This document shows positions 55,409 to 63,590 of a stretch of 64,000 nt of DNA, in pieces. The notes under the pieces are model-generated. The model saw only the letters and a program-made list of their open reading frames with translations, did no database searches and was not told the origin of the DNA. Position 1 is the first letter of the stretch; each line of letters opens with the position of its first letter. A program made the translations under genes and the position numbers. The DNA is from Chitinophaga varians (GTDB lineage Bacteria > Bacteroidota > Bacteroidia > Chitinophagales > Chitinophagaceae), in contig NZ_JACVFB010000001.1 in the NCBI RefSeq assembly GCF_014529945.1, positions 1,674,001 through 1,738,000 on the forward strand. Direction: 5' to 3'.

Positions 55409-56011
55409 ATGAAGATCCTGATGATTGGCACTACCGGAGCCATTGGCGCCAAAGTAATGCAAGCCCTGTTGGAAAGACATGAAGTCATTACGGCCGGCCG
55501 CAATAGCGGTGATGTTCGTGTAGACATCACCGATGAGGCCTCCATCGACCAGCTATATCATACCGTAGGCAATATTGATGCGGTGGTGGTGACAGCCGGT
55601 TCCTCCGGCATGGAAAGTTTCCAGCGGCTCCAGGCGGCGGATGTGATGGAGGCTATTCATTCCAAGTTAATGGGGCAGGTGAACGTGGTCCTGAAGGGGC
55701 AGCACTATCTGAACGACAACGGGTCGTTTACCCTGACCTCCGGGATATTGGCTGACGAGGCAGCACGGGATACAGTAGCAGGGGCTATTGTCAGTGGCGC
55801 GGTAAACAGTTTTGTCATGGCAGCGGCCACGGAGTTGCAGCGGGGTATTCGTATCAACGCCGTCAGTCCCGGACTTGCAGAAGACTCGGCGGGGGCCATT
55901 GGCCATCTATTTCCAGGGTTTAACCCGATGCCTATGCGTAGGCTGGTGAATGCCTATCTGAGGAGTATCGAAGGAGTCGTAACCGGACAGGTACTCAGGG
56001 TCCACGAGTAA
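55409..56011 (+). CDS. Short-chain dehydrogenase, small SDR
   Basis: The 200-residue SDR has 'ILMIGTTGAIGAKVMQALLERHEVITAGRNSGDVRVDITD' (nucleotide site), 'DAVVVTAG' and 'SFTLTSGILADEA...GAIVSGAVNSFVMAAATEL'. The Tyr-x3-Lys motif is replaced in that segment, where Ser-Gly-Ala stands instead of YxxxK. That is normal for one SDR subgroup of this size that lacks the Tyr. The substrate is unknown. Confidence 0.82.
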   Translation: MKILMIGTTGAIGAKVMQALLERHEVITAGRNSGDVRVDITDEASIDQLYHTVGNIDAVVVTAGSSGMESFQRLQAADVMEAIHSKLMGQVNVVLKGQHYLNDNGSFTLTSGILADEAARDTVAGAIVSGAVNSFVMAAATELQRGIRINAVSPGLAEDSAGAIGHLFPGFNPMPMRRLVNAYLRSIEGVVTGQVLRVHE

Positions 56012-56287
56012 TGAATGACTGACAAACAGGTATCGCCTGGCGGCTGAAAAATGCCTGCCGGCGGCGAATGTTAAATGCCATTTCTGTTGTCTTGCTATGA
56101 CAAATGTCGCCCTTTGGTCGCATCACCCATTTGATGCAATAGGTCATTATGGCACAATACCCGTCATCTCAGCGAGTGGCGGTTAAACCATCCCGGATCA
56201 TTTTTCATTATTTATAAATAGTATTTGTATATTTAATAATATAAAATTATTTTGTATTTGTAAATTTATATAGATACTTCCGTTTTT
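56012..56287. other. Intergenic AT-rich region with putative RNA promoter
   Basis: No coding frame is convincing here. From about 56200 the sequence is very AT-rich. A TTTG (56251-56254) lies 20 nt before TACTTCCG (56275-56282), a partial -7 match, and may start the RNA that follows. Confidence 0.4.
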
Positions 56288-56426
56288 TGGTGTAATATTG
56301 CTCCCGCCCGCTGTTCTCAGGAATAGGGGACCGGAGCCTTCAAAAATCGAGCTTCCCGTTAACGACATCTGCCTTCAAATACTATTACTGTTATGCGAAA
56401 ACAGCCATGTAATGTGGCTGTTTTTT
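56288..56426 (+). ncRNA. Candidate small RNA, 6S-like (ssrS)
   Basis: A stable RNA-like unit of about 140 nt lies between genes and ends in a strong terminator (AAAACAGCCA / TGGCTGTTTT, 56398-56424, then T-run) with no gene to terminate. Its 5' and 3' parts can pair (GTAATATT with AATACTATTAC). Inside is a hairpin GCTCC / GGAGC. The 3' strand reads AGCCTTCAAAAATCGA and then ACGACATCTGCCTTCAAA, which resembles the E. coli 6S stretch AGCCTTAAAACTGCGACGACA...CCTTGAA. 6S RNA mimics an open promoter and binds RNA polymerase. The RNA is likely; the 6S identity is tentative. Confidence 0.5.
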
Positions 56427-56518
56427 GTTTTATAATAAATTGATTTTTATTGGTTTGAATTAATTTAGGTGAGAGGTTGCTTTAAATTGTAAAATGGAGG
56501 TATTACGACGTTGTTTTT

Positions 56519-56567
56519 ATTAACCACCAAAATTAATTTTACTGGTTAATTTAATGCCTTACATTTG
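56519..56567 (+). promoter_or_regulatory. Promoter and operator of the CGNR-EamA operon
   Basis: TACATTTG (56560-56567) is an exact TAnnTTTG box 30 nt before the CGNR gene. An inverted repeat ATTAACCA / TGGTTAAT (56519-56526 and 56543-56550) lies across the -33 region, fitting repression by the first gene of the operon. Confidence 0.6.
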
Positions 56568-56596
56568 TACGGGACACCCTCTCAAACACCTGTTTT

Positions 56597-57217
56597 ATGT
56601 CTACCGAAAAAAGCATTTCCACTTTGCGGTTTGACGGCGGAATACTCTGCCTCGACTTTGTGAACACGATCAGTAACCGCATGAAGCCATCGTCACATGA
56701 TTACTTATCCGGCTTTAAAGAGTTGTTGGAATGGTACGGTCGCACCGGTGTTATTTCTGCCAAAGTGTCTCATACATTGGAGCGCTTAGCGAAGGGCTAC
56801 CCGCAGAAAGCGACGGTCGTTTTTGACAAAAGTATCGGGCTGCGGGAGTTGTTGTTGAGGCTCTTTACAGCCGCTATCCATCGTAAAGCGCCTGACTCTT
56901 CAGACATACAATTATTCAATACCTATGTGGCCGATGCATATGCCAATATCGAGGTGGCCTGGAAGCCGGCGCAGCGTCAGGGAGAATTGTTGTTCAATGC
57001 CCCGGCGTTAGAGCAGCTGATCTGGTGGCTGGTGAAATCGGCGTTGGAGCTTTATACGGGAAACGGACTACAGCAGGTCCGGCAATGTCCGGCATGCGGA
57101 TGGTTGTTTCTCGACAAGAGCCGTAACGGGTCCCGCAAGTGGTGCAGCATGAGCAGTTGTGGCGATCTTCATAAAGTACAGCAATTCCATCAACGTAATA
57201 AAAAGAAAGCAAAATGA
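56597..57217 (+). CDS. CGNR zinc finger / ABATE domain regulator
   Basis: The 206-residue protein has an N-terminal ABATE domain ('RFDGGILCLDFVNTISNRMKPSSHDYLSGFKELLEWYGRTG') and a C-terminal CGNR-type zinc finger 'VRQCPACGWLFLDKSRNGSRKWCSMSSCGDLHKVQQFHQR'. It has C-x2-C and C-x4-C pairs, with CGD in place of CGN. Family members are predicted stress-related transcription factors. It overlaps the exporter gene by 4 nt and probably controls it through the upstream inverted repeat. Confidence 0.9.
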   Translation: MSTEKSISTLRFDGGILCLDFVNTISNRMKPSSHDYLSGFKELLEWYGRTGVISAKVSHTLERLAKGYPQKATVVFDKSIGLRELLLRLFTAAIHRKAPDSSDIQLFNTYVADAYANIEVAWKPAQRQGELLFNAPALEQLIWWLVKSALELYTGNGLQQVRQCPACGWLFLDKSRNGSRKWCSMSSCGDLHKVQQFHQRNKKKAK

Positions 57218-58119
57218 CCATGTCATTAAAACCTGCCAGCTACAGTTCAAAGACCTTTATGTATCTGTTGGCGGTATATATTATCTGGGGATCTACCTAT
57301 CTGGGCATGAAGATCGCCACGGAAACCGTGCCTCCTTTTTTGCTGTCCGCCCTTCGCTTTTTTGCTGCGGGCAGTATGCTGTTGATCATTGGTTATCTGA
57401 AAGAAAGGAGCATTCCCACCGGGCGGCAGTTACTGTCCGCCATTTTCGTAGGGGTGTTACTGATCGGTATTGGTAACACCACGGTGGCGCTGGCCGTACA
57501 CTATATGCCGTCGGGACTGGTAGCGCTGATGGTGGCCGCCATGCCTGCCTGGTTTATGGGGCTGGACTGGGCCTTCTTCAGCAAGAAACGTCCCTCGCTG
57601 CTGACTGCGCTGGGGATAGTATTGGGGTTTCTGGGACTGTTTTTATTGTTTAACCCGTTTTCTGCCGCGCATGCCACCCGTAATTTTCCTTTGTGGCCCA
57701 TTATAGTAGTGGTGGCCGGTAATATTTGCTGGGCTACCGGTTCGCTGTTTGTGCAGCGATTACCCATGCCTGCCCAGATGACTAGTACTGCTATCCAGAT
57801 GCTGGCGGGAGGCACTTTTTCCCTGCTGGCCAGTGCGTTGCTGGAACCCGGCGCGTGGGATACGCTACCGGAAATGTCTCAACGTGGATGGATGGCCTAT
57901 GTTTATCTTGTCATGATCGGTTCGCTGGTAGGCTATACCTCTTATAGTTGGCTTACCCGGAATGCGCCGCCGCGGCTCACCGCTACCTATGCTTATGTGA
58001 ACCCGGTGGTAGCCATGTTTCTGGGATGGGCTATTGGCCATGAAGTGATCGACAGTATGGTGGGCATATCTGCCGCCATCGTTATTGCCGGGGTAGTGCT
58101 GATGACGTTAAAGAAGTAA
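57214..58119 (+). CDS. EamA/DMT family transporter
   Basis: The 301-residue protein has ten TM segments arranged as two EamA repeats ('AVYIIWGSTYLGMKIATETVPPFLLSALRFFAAGSMLLIIGYL' and 'IIVVVAGNICWATGSLFVQRL...SLVGYTSYSWLTRNAPPRLTATYAYVNPVVAMFLGWAI'). These proteins export metabolites, amino acids or drugs. Translational coupling to the CGNR regulator suggests a ligand-responsive export pair. Confidence 0.92.
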   Translation: MTMSLKPASYSSKTFMYLLAVYIIWGSTYLGMKIATETVPPFLLSALRFFAAGSMLLIIGYLKERSIPTGRQLLSAIFVGVLLIGIGNTTVALAVHYMPSGLVALMVAAMPAWFMGLDWAFFSKKRPSLLTALGIVLGFLGLFLLFNPFSAAHATRNFPLWPIIVVVAGNICWATGSLFVQRLPMPAQMTSTAIQMLAGGTFSLLASALLEPGAWDTLPEMSQRGWMAYVYLVMIGSLVGYTSYSWLTRNAPPRLTATYAYVNPVVAMFLGWAIGHEVIDSMVGISAAIVIAGVVLMTLKK

Positions 58120-58148
58120 TTTGTATTTTGTCGGCTTAATCCGAAACT

Positions 58149-59108
58149 ATGGACAGGATCAACTGGGGCATCATTGGATGCGGTAATGTTACTGAAGTAA
58201 AAAGTGGACCGGGTTTCCGGTTGGCGGCCAACAGCGATGTTACCGCCGTTATGCGTCGTAACCGGGAGCTGGCACAGGACTATGCGAAGCGCCATCAGGT
58301 AGATCGCTACTATGACGACGCCTACGACCTGTTACAGGACCCGCACGTGAATGCCGTTTATATCGCTACGCCTCCGGGCAGCCATGAAGAATATGCTTTG
58401 GCGGCAATTGAGCGGGGCTTGCCGGTATATATTGAAAAGCCGGTGGGCGTCGATGTATCAGCTGCCCGCCGTATAGCCGCAGCCGTCAGTGAAGCCGGCG
58501 TTCGTGCCTGTGTGGCACATTATCGCCGTCGATTGCCCACCTTTGTAGCAGTGAAACAATGGCTGGAAGAAGGACGGATAGGCCGGGTGCAGCAGGTAGA
58601 CCTGCGCCTGTGGAAGACGGCGCCTAAAGAAAATGCCGGATGGCGTTTGGACCCCGCCTTGTCGGGCGGCGGTTACTTTCATGACCTGGCCCCGCACCAG
58701 CTCGACATCCTCCTGTATTATTTCGGACAACCTGTAAAAGTGACCGGTATCTGTACCGGGACAGATCCACGTATAGCCGATCAGGTTAGCGGGCAGATAT
58801 TATTCCCCGATGAGGTGCTTTTTAACGGAAGCTGGAACTTTACCGCCCCCTCCGCCAGGGAGGAAGATAGTTGTACCATCACCGGAGCAACCGGTACCAT
58901 CCGTTTTCATTTCTTCCGGGATTTCCATTTGGCATCACTGGAAACTGCCGCCGGGACCGAAAGCTTTCGTTTTGAGACGCCCGCGAACGTTCAGGCCCCT
59001 TTGATTGCGGAAGTGGTGCAATATTTCCGCGGCCAGGGAGCCAACCCGTCTCCTGTAGCAGATGCCGTTACCGGAATGCAAATGATGGAACAATTGCTCG
59101 GCCAATAA
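58149..59108 (+). CDS. Gfo/Idh/MocA family oxidoreductase
   Basis: The 319-residue protein has the NAD(P)-binding Rossmann domain 'RINWGIIGCGNVTEVKSGPGFRL', 'DVTAVMRRN', 'AVYIATPPGSHEEYALAAIERGLPVYIEKPVG' (EKP signature). The alpha/beta domain follows with 'GWRLDPALSGGGYFHDLAPHQLDIL', giving the catalytic Asp-x3-His. It oxidises or reduces a sugar or polyol that cannot be named. A terminator follows it. Confidence 0.93.
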   Translation: MDRINWGIIGCGNVTEVKSGPGFRLAANSDVTAVMRRNRELAQDYAKRHQVDRYYDDAYDLLQDPHVNAVYIATPPGSHEEYALAAIERGLPVYIEKPVGVDVSAARRIAAAVSEAGVRACVAHYRRRLPTFVAVKQWLEEGRIGRVQQVDLRLWKTAPKENAGWRLDPALSGGGYFHDLAPHQLDILLYYFGQPVKVTGICTGTDPRIADQVSGQILFPDEVLFNGSWNFTAPSAREEDSCTITGATGTIRFHFFRDFHLASLETAAGTESFRFETPANVQAPLIAEVVQYFRGQGANPSPVADAVTGMQMMEQLLGQ

Positions 59109-59160
59109 ATACCCTTTATTTTTATATGTCAGGAAACACCGGCGTAGCAAGTATTTCGCA

Positions 59161-59187
59161 GGAAGGGGAGATATTTCCCTTCCTTTT
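59161..59187 (+). terminator. Terminator after the Gfo/Idh/MocA gene
   Basis: GGAAGGG / CCCTTCC stem with a 9-nt loop, then TTTT. Confidence 0.75.
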
Positions 59188-59391
59188 GCCCTTGAAAACC
59201 ACTATCTTGTGTAGATCACCCTTTACAGGAAAACCCGCTATCCCACTCCGGATAAGCCCTGTTGATGAACCACAGCCGCTTTAGCAGCATTATATTTATT
59301 TATATGTATCGGTTCCGCTCTTTTGGGTGTGCTATTTGTTTTGTTGCTGCTCACAGATCACGTAATTGATAATTAGAGATATAAACTGACT

Positions 59392-61581
59392 ATGAGAAAG
59401 ACTATTATTGTATCGAACAGGCTACCGGTAAAAATTACAGAGAAAGACGGTGAATTTGCACTGCAGGCCAGTGAAGGTGGATTGGCTACCGGTTTAGGAT
59501 CTATTTACAGAGAAGGGAATAACATCTGGCTGGGATGGCCCGGACAGGAAATCAGTGATCCGAAACAACAGGAGAAAATCACCAAACAGCTCAGGCAGAT
59601 GAACCTGATGCCCGTTTTTCTCACCCAGGATGAAATCAATAATTTCTACGAAGGATTCTCCAATGAAACACTATGGCCGGTGTTCCATTACATGTCTGTG
59701 TATGCCCGCTATGACCAGGGCTACTGGGATGCCTATTACCAGGTAAACAAAAAGTTCCGCGACATCGTGATGCAGGTGGCCGAACAAGGCGATGTTATCT
59801 GGATACATGATTATCAGCTACTACTGTTGCCTGGCATGTTGCGCGCCGAGATGCCGGAAATATCCATCGGCTTTTTCAATCATATTCCTTTCCCGTCGTA
59901 CGAATTGTTCCGCCTCATTCCCTGGCGCGCGGAACTGATAGAAGGAATGCTGGGCGCCGATCTGATGGGCTTTCATACATTCGATGATACCCGTCACTTC
60001 CTCAATGCTGCCAGCCGTATCCTGCCGGTCAATACCAGCGCCAATGTCGTTTCCTATAACGATCGCATTACTGTGGTGGAGACATTCCCGATGGGGATCG
60101 ACTTCAATAAATTCTCTGCCCTTGGGCAAAACCCGGAGGTAAAACACCAGTTGCAGAACCTGAAAGATAATTTTCAGCAGGAGAGGATGGTACTCTCTAT
60201 CGACCGGCTGGATTACAGCAAGGGCATCCTGCAAAGGCTACAGGCCTTTGAGCTATTACTTCAGTTGCATCCGGAGTACGTCGGTAAAGTTGTCTTGTAT
60301 ATGATTGTTGTGCCCTCCAGGGATACCGTGCCGCAATACAAGGAGCTGCGGGATGAAATCGATAAACTGGTGGGTAACATCAATGCCCGGTTCCGCACGC
60401 TGAGCTGGCATCCGGTACAGTATTTTTATCGTTCTTTCCCGGTGGAGGTGCTGTCCGCCCTTTATAACTATGCAGATATCTGCCTGGTAACGCCCATGCG
60501 GGACGGGATGAATCTCGTCAGCAAGGAATATGTAGCCAGTCGTAATAATAATGACGGCGTCCTGATTCTCAGTGAAATGGCCGGGGCATCTAAAGAGTTG
60601 ATGGATGCCATTATTGTTAATCCCAATAACATCGGGGCCATTACCCGGGCTATTGTGGATGCATTAAACATGCCTTTGCCCGAACAGGAGAGGCGCATGA
60701 AAGCGATGCGGCAAGTGGTCTCCAAATTCAATATCAACCACTGGGTAAAATTATTTATGACCCGCCTGGAGGAAGTGAATCAGATACAACAGAATATGCT
60801 GGCCCGTCGCGTAAACCAGGAAACCGCGGTGATGATACGTCAGCAGTATCGGCAATCCAAAAAGCGGATCATCTTTCTGGACTACGATGGTACGCTTGTG
60901 GGATTTCAGACCAACATCGATATGGCGGCGCCAGACCCGGACCTCTACCAGTTGCTGCGGGAGCTGGCCAGTTTCCCCGGCAATGATATTGTCATGATCA
61001 GCGGCAGGAAACACGAAACGCTGGGAGAGTGGTTTGGCCACCTGCCGCTGGACCTGATCGCAGAACATGGCGCCTGGCAGAAGACAAAGGAAGGAGAGTG
61101 GTACCAACTTCCGGGGCTTACCGACAAATGGAAGCAGGAAATATACCCGATGCTGGAACAGACGACCGATCGCACTCCCGGGTCTTTTGTGGAAGAAAAG
61201 AGTTACTCGCTGGTATGGCATTATCGTAAAGTGGAATCCGGTTTGGGCGAACTGCGTGCCAATGAGCTGATGAATACCCTCCGCTATTATACCCAGGAGA
61301 AAGGGCTACAGGTGTTACCGGGCGACAAGGTGATTGAAGTAAAGAATATTGAGATCAATAAAGGTAAGGCTGCCCTCAGCTGGTTAAATCACAAAAAATA
61401 TGATTTCATTATGGCGATGGGGGATGATGTGACGGACGAAGATATTTTCAAGGCACTGCCGGCGAAAGCGATTACTATTAAAGTAGGAAGCCAGGTGTCT
61501 GCAGCGCAGTATTACCTGCGGAGCTATCATGAAGTGAGGCACCTGCTGCGCACCTTGAAAACAGTTCATTTAGATATTTAG
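59392..61581 (+). CDS. Fused trehalose-6-phosphate synthase/phosphatase (OtsAB)
   Basis: The 729-residue protein joins two enzymes. Residues 1-480 are GT20 synthase ('VSNRLPVKI', 'ASEGGLATGLGSI', 'SIDRLDYSKGILQRL', 'PMRDGMNLVSKEYVASR'), making trehalose-6-P from UDP-glucose and glucose-6-P. Residues from about 495 are the HAD-IIB phosphatase ('IIFLDYDGTLVGF', 'VMISGRKHETL', 'MAMGDDVTDEDIF'). The protein makes trehalose in the cytoplasm. The convergent GH15 enzyme and nearby glucokinase suggest a trehalose cycle. It ends ATT TAG inside hairpin e. Confidence 0.95.
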   Translation: MRKTIIVSNRLPVKITEKDGEFALQASEGGLATGLGSIYREGNNIWLGWPGQEISDPKQQEKITKQLRQMNLMPVFLTQDEINNFYEGFSNETLWPVFHYMSVYARYDQGYWDAYYQVNKKFRDIVMQVAEQGDVIWIHDYQLLLLPGMLRAEMPEISIGFFNHIPFPSYELFRLIPWRAELIEGMLGADLMGFHTFDDTRHFLNAASRILPVNTSANVVSYNDRITVVETFPMGIDFNKFSALGQNPEVKHQLQNLKDNFQQERMVLSIDRLDYSKGILQRLQAFELLLQLHPEYVGKVVLYMIVVPSRDTVPQYKELRDEIDKLVGNINARFRTLSWHPVQYFYRSFPVEVLSALYNYADICLVTPMRDGMNLVSKEYVASRNNNDGVLILSEMAGASKELMDAIIVNPNNIGAITRAIVDALNMPLPEQERRMKAMRQVVSKFNINHWVKLFMTRLEEVNQIQQNMLARRVNQETAVMIRQQYRQSKKRIIFLDYDGTLVGFQTNIDMAAPDPDLYQLLRELASFPGNDIVMISGRKHETLGEWFGHLPLDLIAEHGAWQKTKEGEWYQLPGLTDKWKQEIYPMLEQTTDRTPGSFVEEKSYSLVWHYRKVESGLGELRANELMNTLRYYTQEKGLQVLPGDKVIEVKNIEINKGKAALSWLNHKKYDFIMAMGDDVTDEDIFKALPAKAITIKVGSQVSAAQYYLRSYHEVRHLLRTLKTVHLDI

Positions 61582-61712
61582 GGGTTTTGATATTTAGATA
61601 TTTTATCGGCGGCTTATTAAAATGAAATTTATATATAATTATATTATATGTGTTTCACACGACAAGACGCCGATAAAATATTTAAATTATAAAATATCAA
61701 AATTTTTAAATG
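61567..61712. repeat. AT-rich long hairpin, element e
   Basis: Termini CATTTAG (61567) and TTAAATG (to 61712) contain the stops of both convergent genes: otsAB (ATT TAG) and GH15 (ATT TAA on the minus strand). A 14-bp stem ATATTTTATCGGCG / CGCCGATAAAATAT and a shared TTTTGATATTT block form the body. It may terminate both transcripts. Confidence 0.82.
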
Positions 61713-63487
61713 AATATTGGCTTATCCAGTTTCATCGCAATACGATAGGCCGCATTCATCAGGCCTACATGGCTATAAGCTTGTGGAAAATTACCCCATT
61801 GGCTGCCGGTAGCGGATTCCACATCTTCGCTAAAGAGCAGGAGGTGGTTGGAATATTGCAGTAGTTTACTGAATTCACGTTGTGCATCATCGAGACGTCC
61901 CACACAGGCGAGCGCTTCCACATACCAGAACGCACATACGAGAAACGTGGTTTTAGGTAATCCGAAATCATCGGAATGGCGGTAGCGGTAAAATAGTCCT
62001 TCCGGCGTTTTCAGTTCCTTTTCCAGTCCGGCGAGATGATCACGGGCCCGTTCAGAAGCAGGGTCCAGATAGTTCATCATGATAAGCTGCAACGTACTGG
62101 CATCGAGATGTTGGCTGCCTGCGGCGTTGGTATATACTTTCCGTACGGGATCATAGCAGCTTTCAATATGAGCGGCAGCACGGTTTTTCAATGCAATCGC
62201 CCTGTCAATCAATTCTTCATTGCCAATGGTGCGCGCCATTTTTTCTGCGGCGTTGCAACCGGCCCACTGAAACAAGTTCGTATAACAGTGAACGTTAGCC
62301 ATGTTCCGGAACTCCCAGATACCAGCGTCCTTTTCATCGATCGTACGTTCTATTTTCTTCAGCAGGAGGTTGATCCACCGGTCAGAGTCCTTTCTTTCCG
62401 AGAAAATAAAACGGTGGTCGGTATACAGGGGCAACATAGAAATCAGCACCTGTCCATATATATCATTCTGTATATGCTCGTAAGCCTGATTACCTATTCT
62501 CACTGGCTGGTTGCCCATATAGCCATCCAGATGGGGGAGGATGGTCTCTGTCAGTTCCTTCTTCCCGGTAATGCCATATAGCGGCTGATAGCGGAAATCA
62601 CCGGAGAAAGAGATATCAGTGATATAGCTGAAGTACTTCTCCATCTCCTCAAAGTGACCAATATGGTTCAGGGCGGTAATCACATAATAGGTATCACGCA
62701 TCCAACAATAGCGGTAGTCCCAGTTGCGACCGCTGTCCGGGAATTCCGGGAGGCTGGTTGTACTGGCGGCAATGATAGCGCCGGTATCCTCGTTCTGGTG
62801 TATTTTGAGCGCCAGCGCGGCACGGATCACATAAGGCTGGTGGTAACCAGCGATGGAGGAATGTTTAATCCAGGTACGCCAGTAGGCGACGGTTTCCCGA
62901 AAGAACTGTTCGGCTGTGCTGGTCAATGGGGCCTCCAGGGGCTGACCGTAGGTGAGTATCAGGTACTTTGTTTCATTCAGCACAAAATATTCTTCCTCAA
63001 AAACATAGCTGACGGCTATGTTGGTGGTCAGCCTCATTTTATCGTCACATCCGGCAAATTCAATGTGGTTGCTGCCTCGCACGGGGTGTAGCTGTGCTGC
63101 GCCGTAATCGCAGGTAGGCGTGCATTTCACGCGCACACGGGGAGAGCCCTCCAGGGGTTCCACCTTCCTGATCAGCATCAGCGGCTTAAAGAAACGTTCA
63201 TATTGCAGGAAACGGGGAGCAAAGTCGGTCACCCGATAACTCCCCTCATGGGTAGTGATTTCTGTACAGAGAATGTTGGTGTTCTCCATATAATACTGAT
63301 GGGAGTCGAAATCACCGTTGGGCAGGATGGAAAACGTACCGCCTTTTTTTCGGTCGAGCAGCCCGCCAAAAACGAAGGAGCTGTCCATCCGTGGCCAGCA
63401 GAGCCAGTCTACATTAGTGTCTTTGTTGATATGCGCCAGGAATGCGCAATTGCCGATAAGTCCAGTCTGATAGGTATGTCTTTCCAT
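61706..63487 (-). CDS. Glycoside hydrolase family 15 protein (trehalase/glucoamylase-like)
   Basis: The 593-residue protein has the bacterial GH15 layout: a beta-sandwich N-terminal domain ('YQTGLIGNCAFLAHINKDTNVDWLCWPRMDSSFVFGGLLD') and an (alpha/alpha)6 barrel with 'DSGRNWDYRYCWMRDTYYVITAL', 'DEKDAGIWEFRN' (acid Glu) and 'GSQWGNFPQAYSHVGLMNAAYR'. It has no signal peptide. Cytoplasmic GH15 members of this type are often trehalases. The convergent OtsAB and the divergent glucokinase support that reading, but glucoamylase activity cannot be excluded. Confidence 0.88.
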   Translation of the reverse strand: MERHTYQTGLIGNCAFLAHINKDTNVDWLCWPRMDSSFVFGGLLDRKKGGTFSILPNGDFDSHQYYMENTNILCTEITTHEGSYRVTDFAPRFLQYERFFKPLMLIRKVEPLEGSPRVRVKCTPTCDYGAAQLHPVRGSNHIEFAGCDDKMRLTTNIAVSYVFEEEYFVLNETKYLILTYGQPLEAPLTSTAEQFFRETVAYWRTWIKHSSIAGYHQPYVIRAALALKIHQNEDTGAIIAASTTSLPEFPDSGRNWDYRYCWMRDTYYVITALNHIGHFEEMEKYFSYITDISFSGDFRYQPLYGITGKKELTETILPHLDGYMGNQPVRIGNQAYEHIQNDIYGQVLISMLPLYTDHRFIFSERKDSDRWINLLLKKIERTIDEKDAGIWEFRNMANVHCYTNLFQWAGCNAAEKMARTIGNEELIDRAIALKNRAAAHIESCYDPVRKVYTNAAGSQHLDASTLQLIMMNYLDPASERARDHLAGLEKELKTPEGLFYRYRHSDDFGLPKTTFLVCAFWYVEALACVGRLDDAQREFSKLLQYSNHLLLFSEDVESATGSQWGNFPQAYSHVGLMNAAYRIAMKLDKPIFI

Positions 63488-63590
63488 TAAAAATCAATTT
63501 ATTGGTTTTACATTTTTTTCAGAAAATTGTTCAACCAGGGGCAAATGCTGTTCCAATTTGACTATTTTTAGGAGATAAGTTTACGATGTT

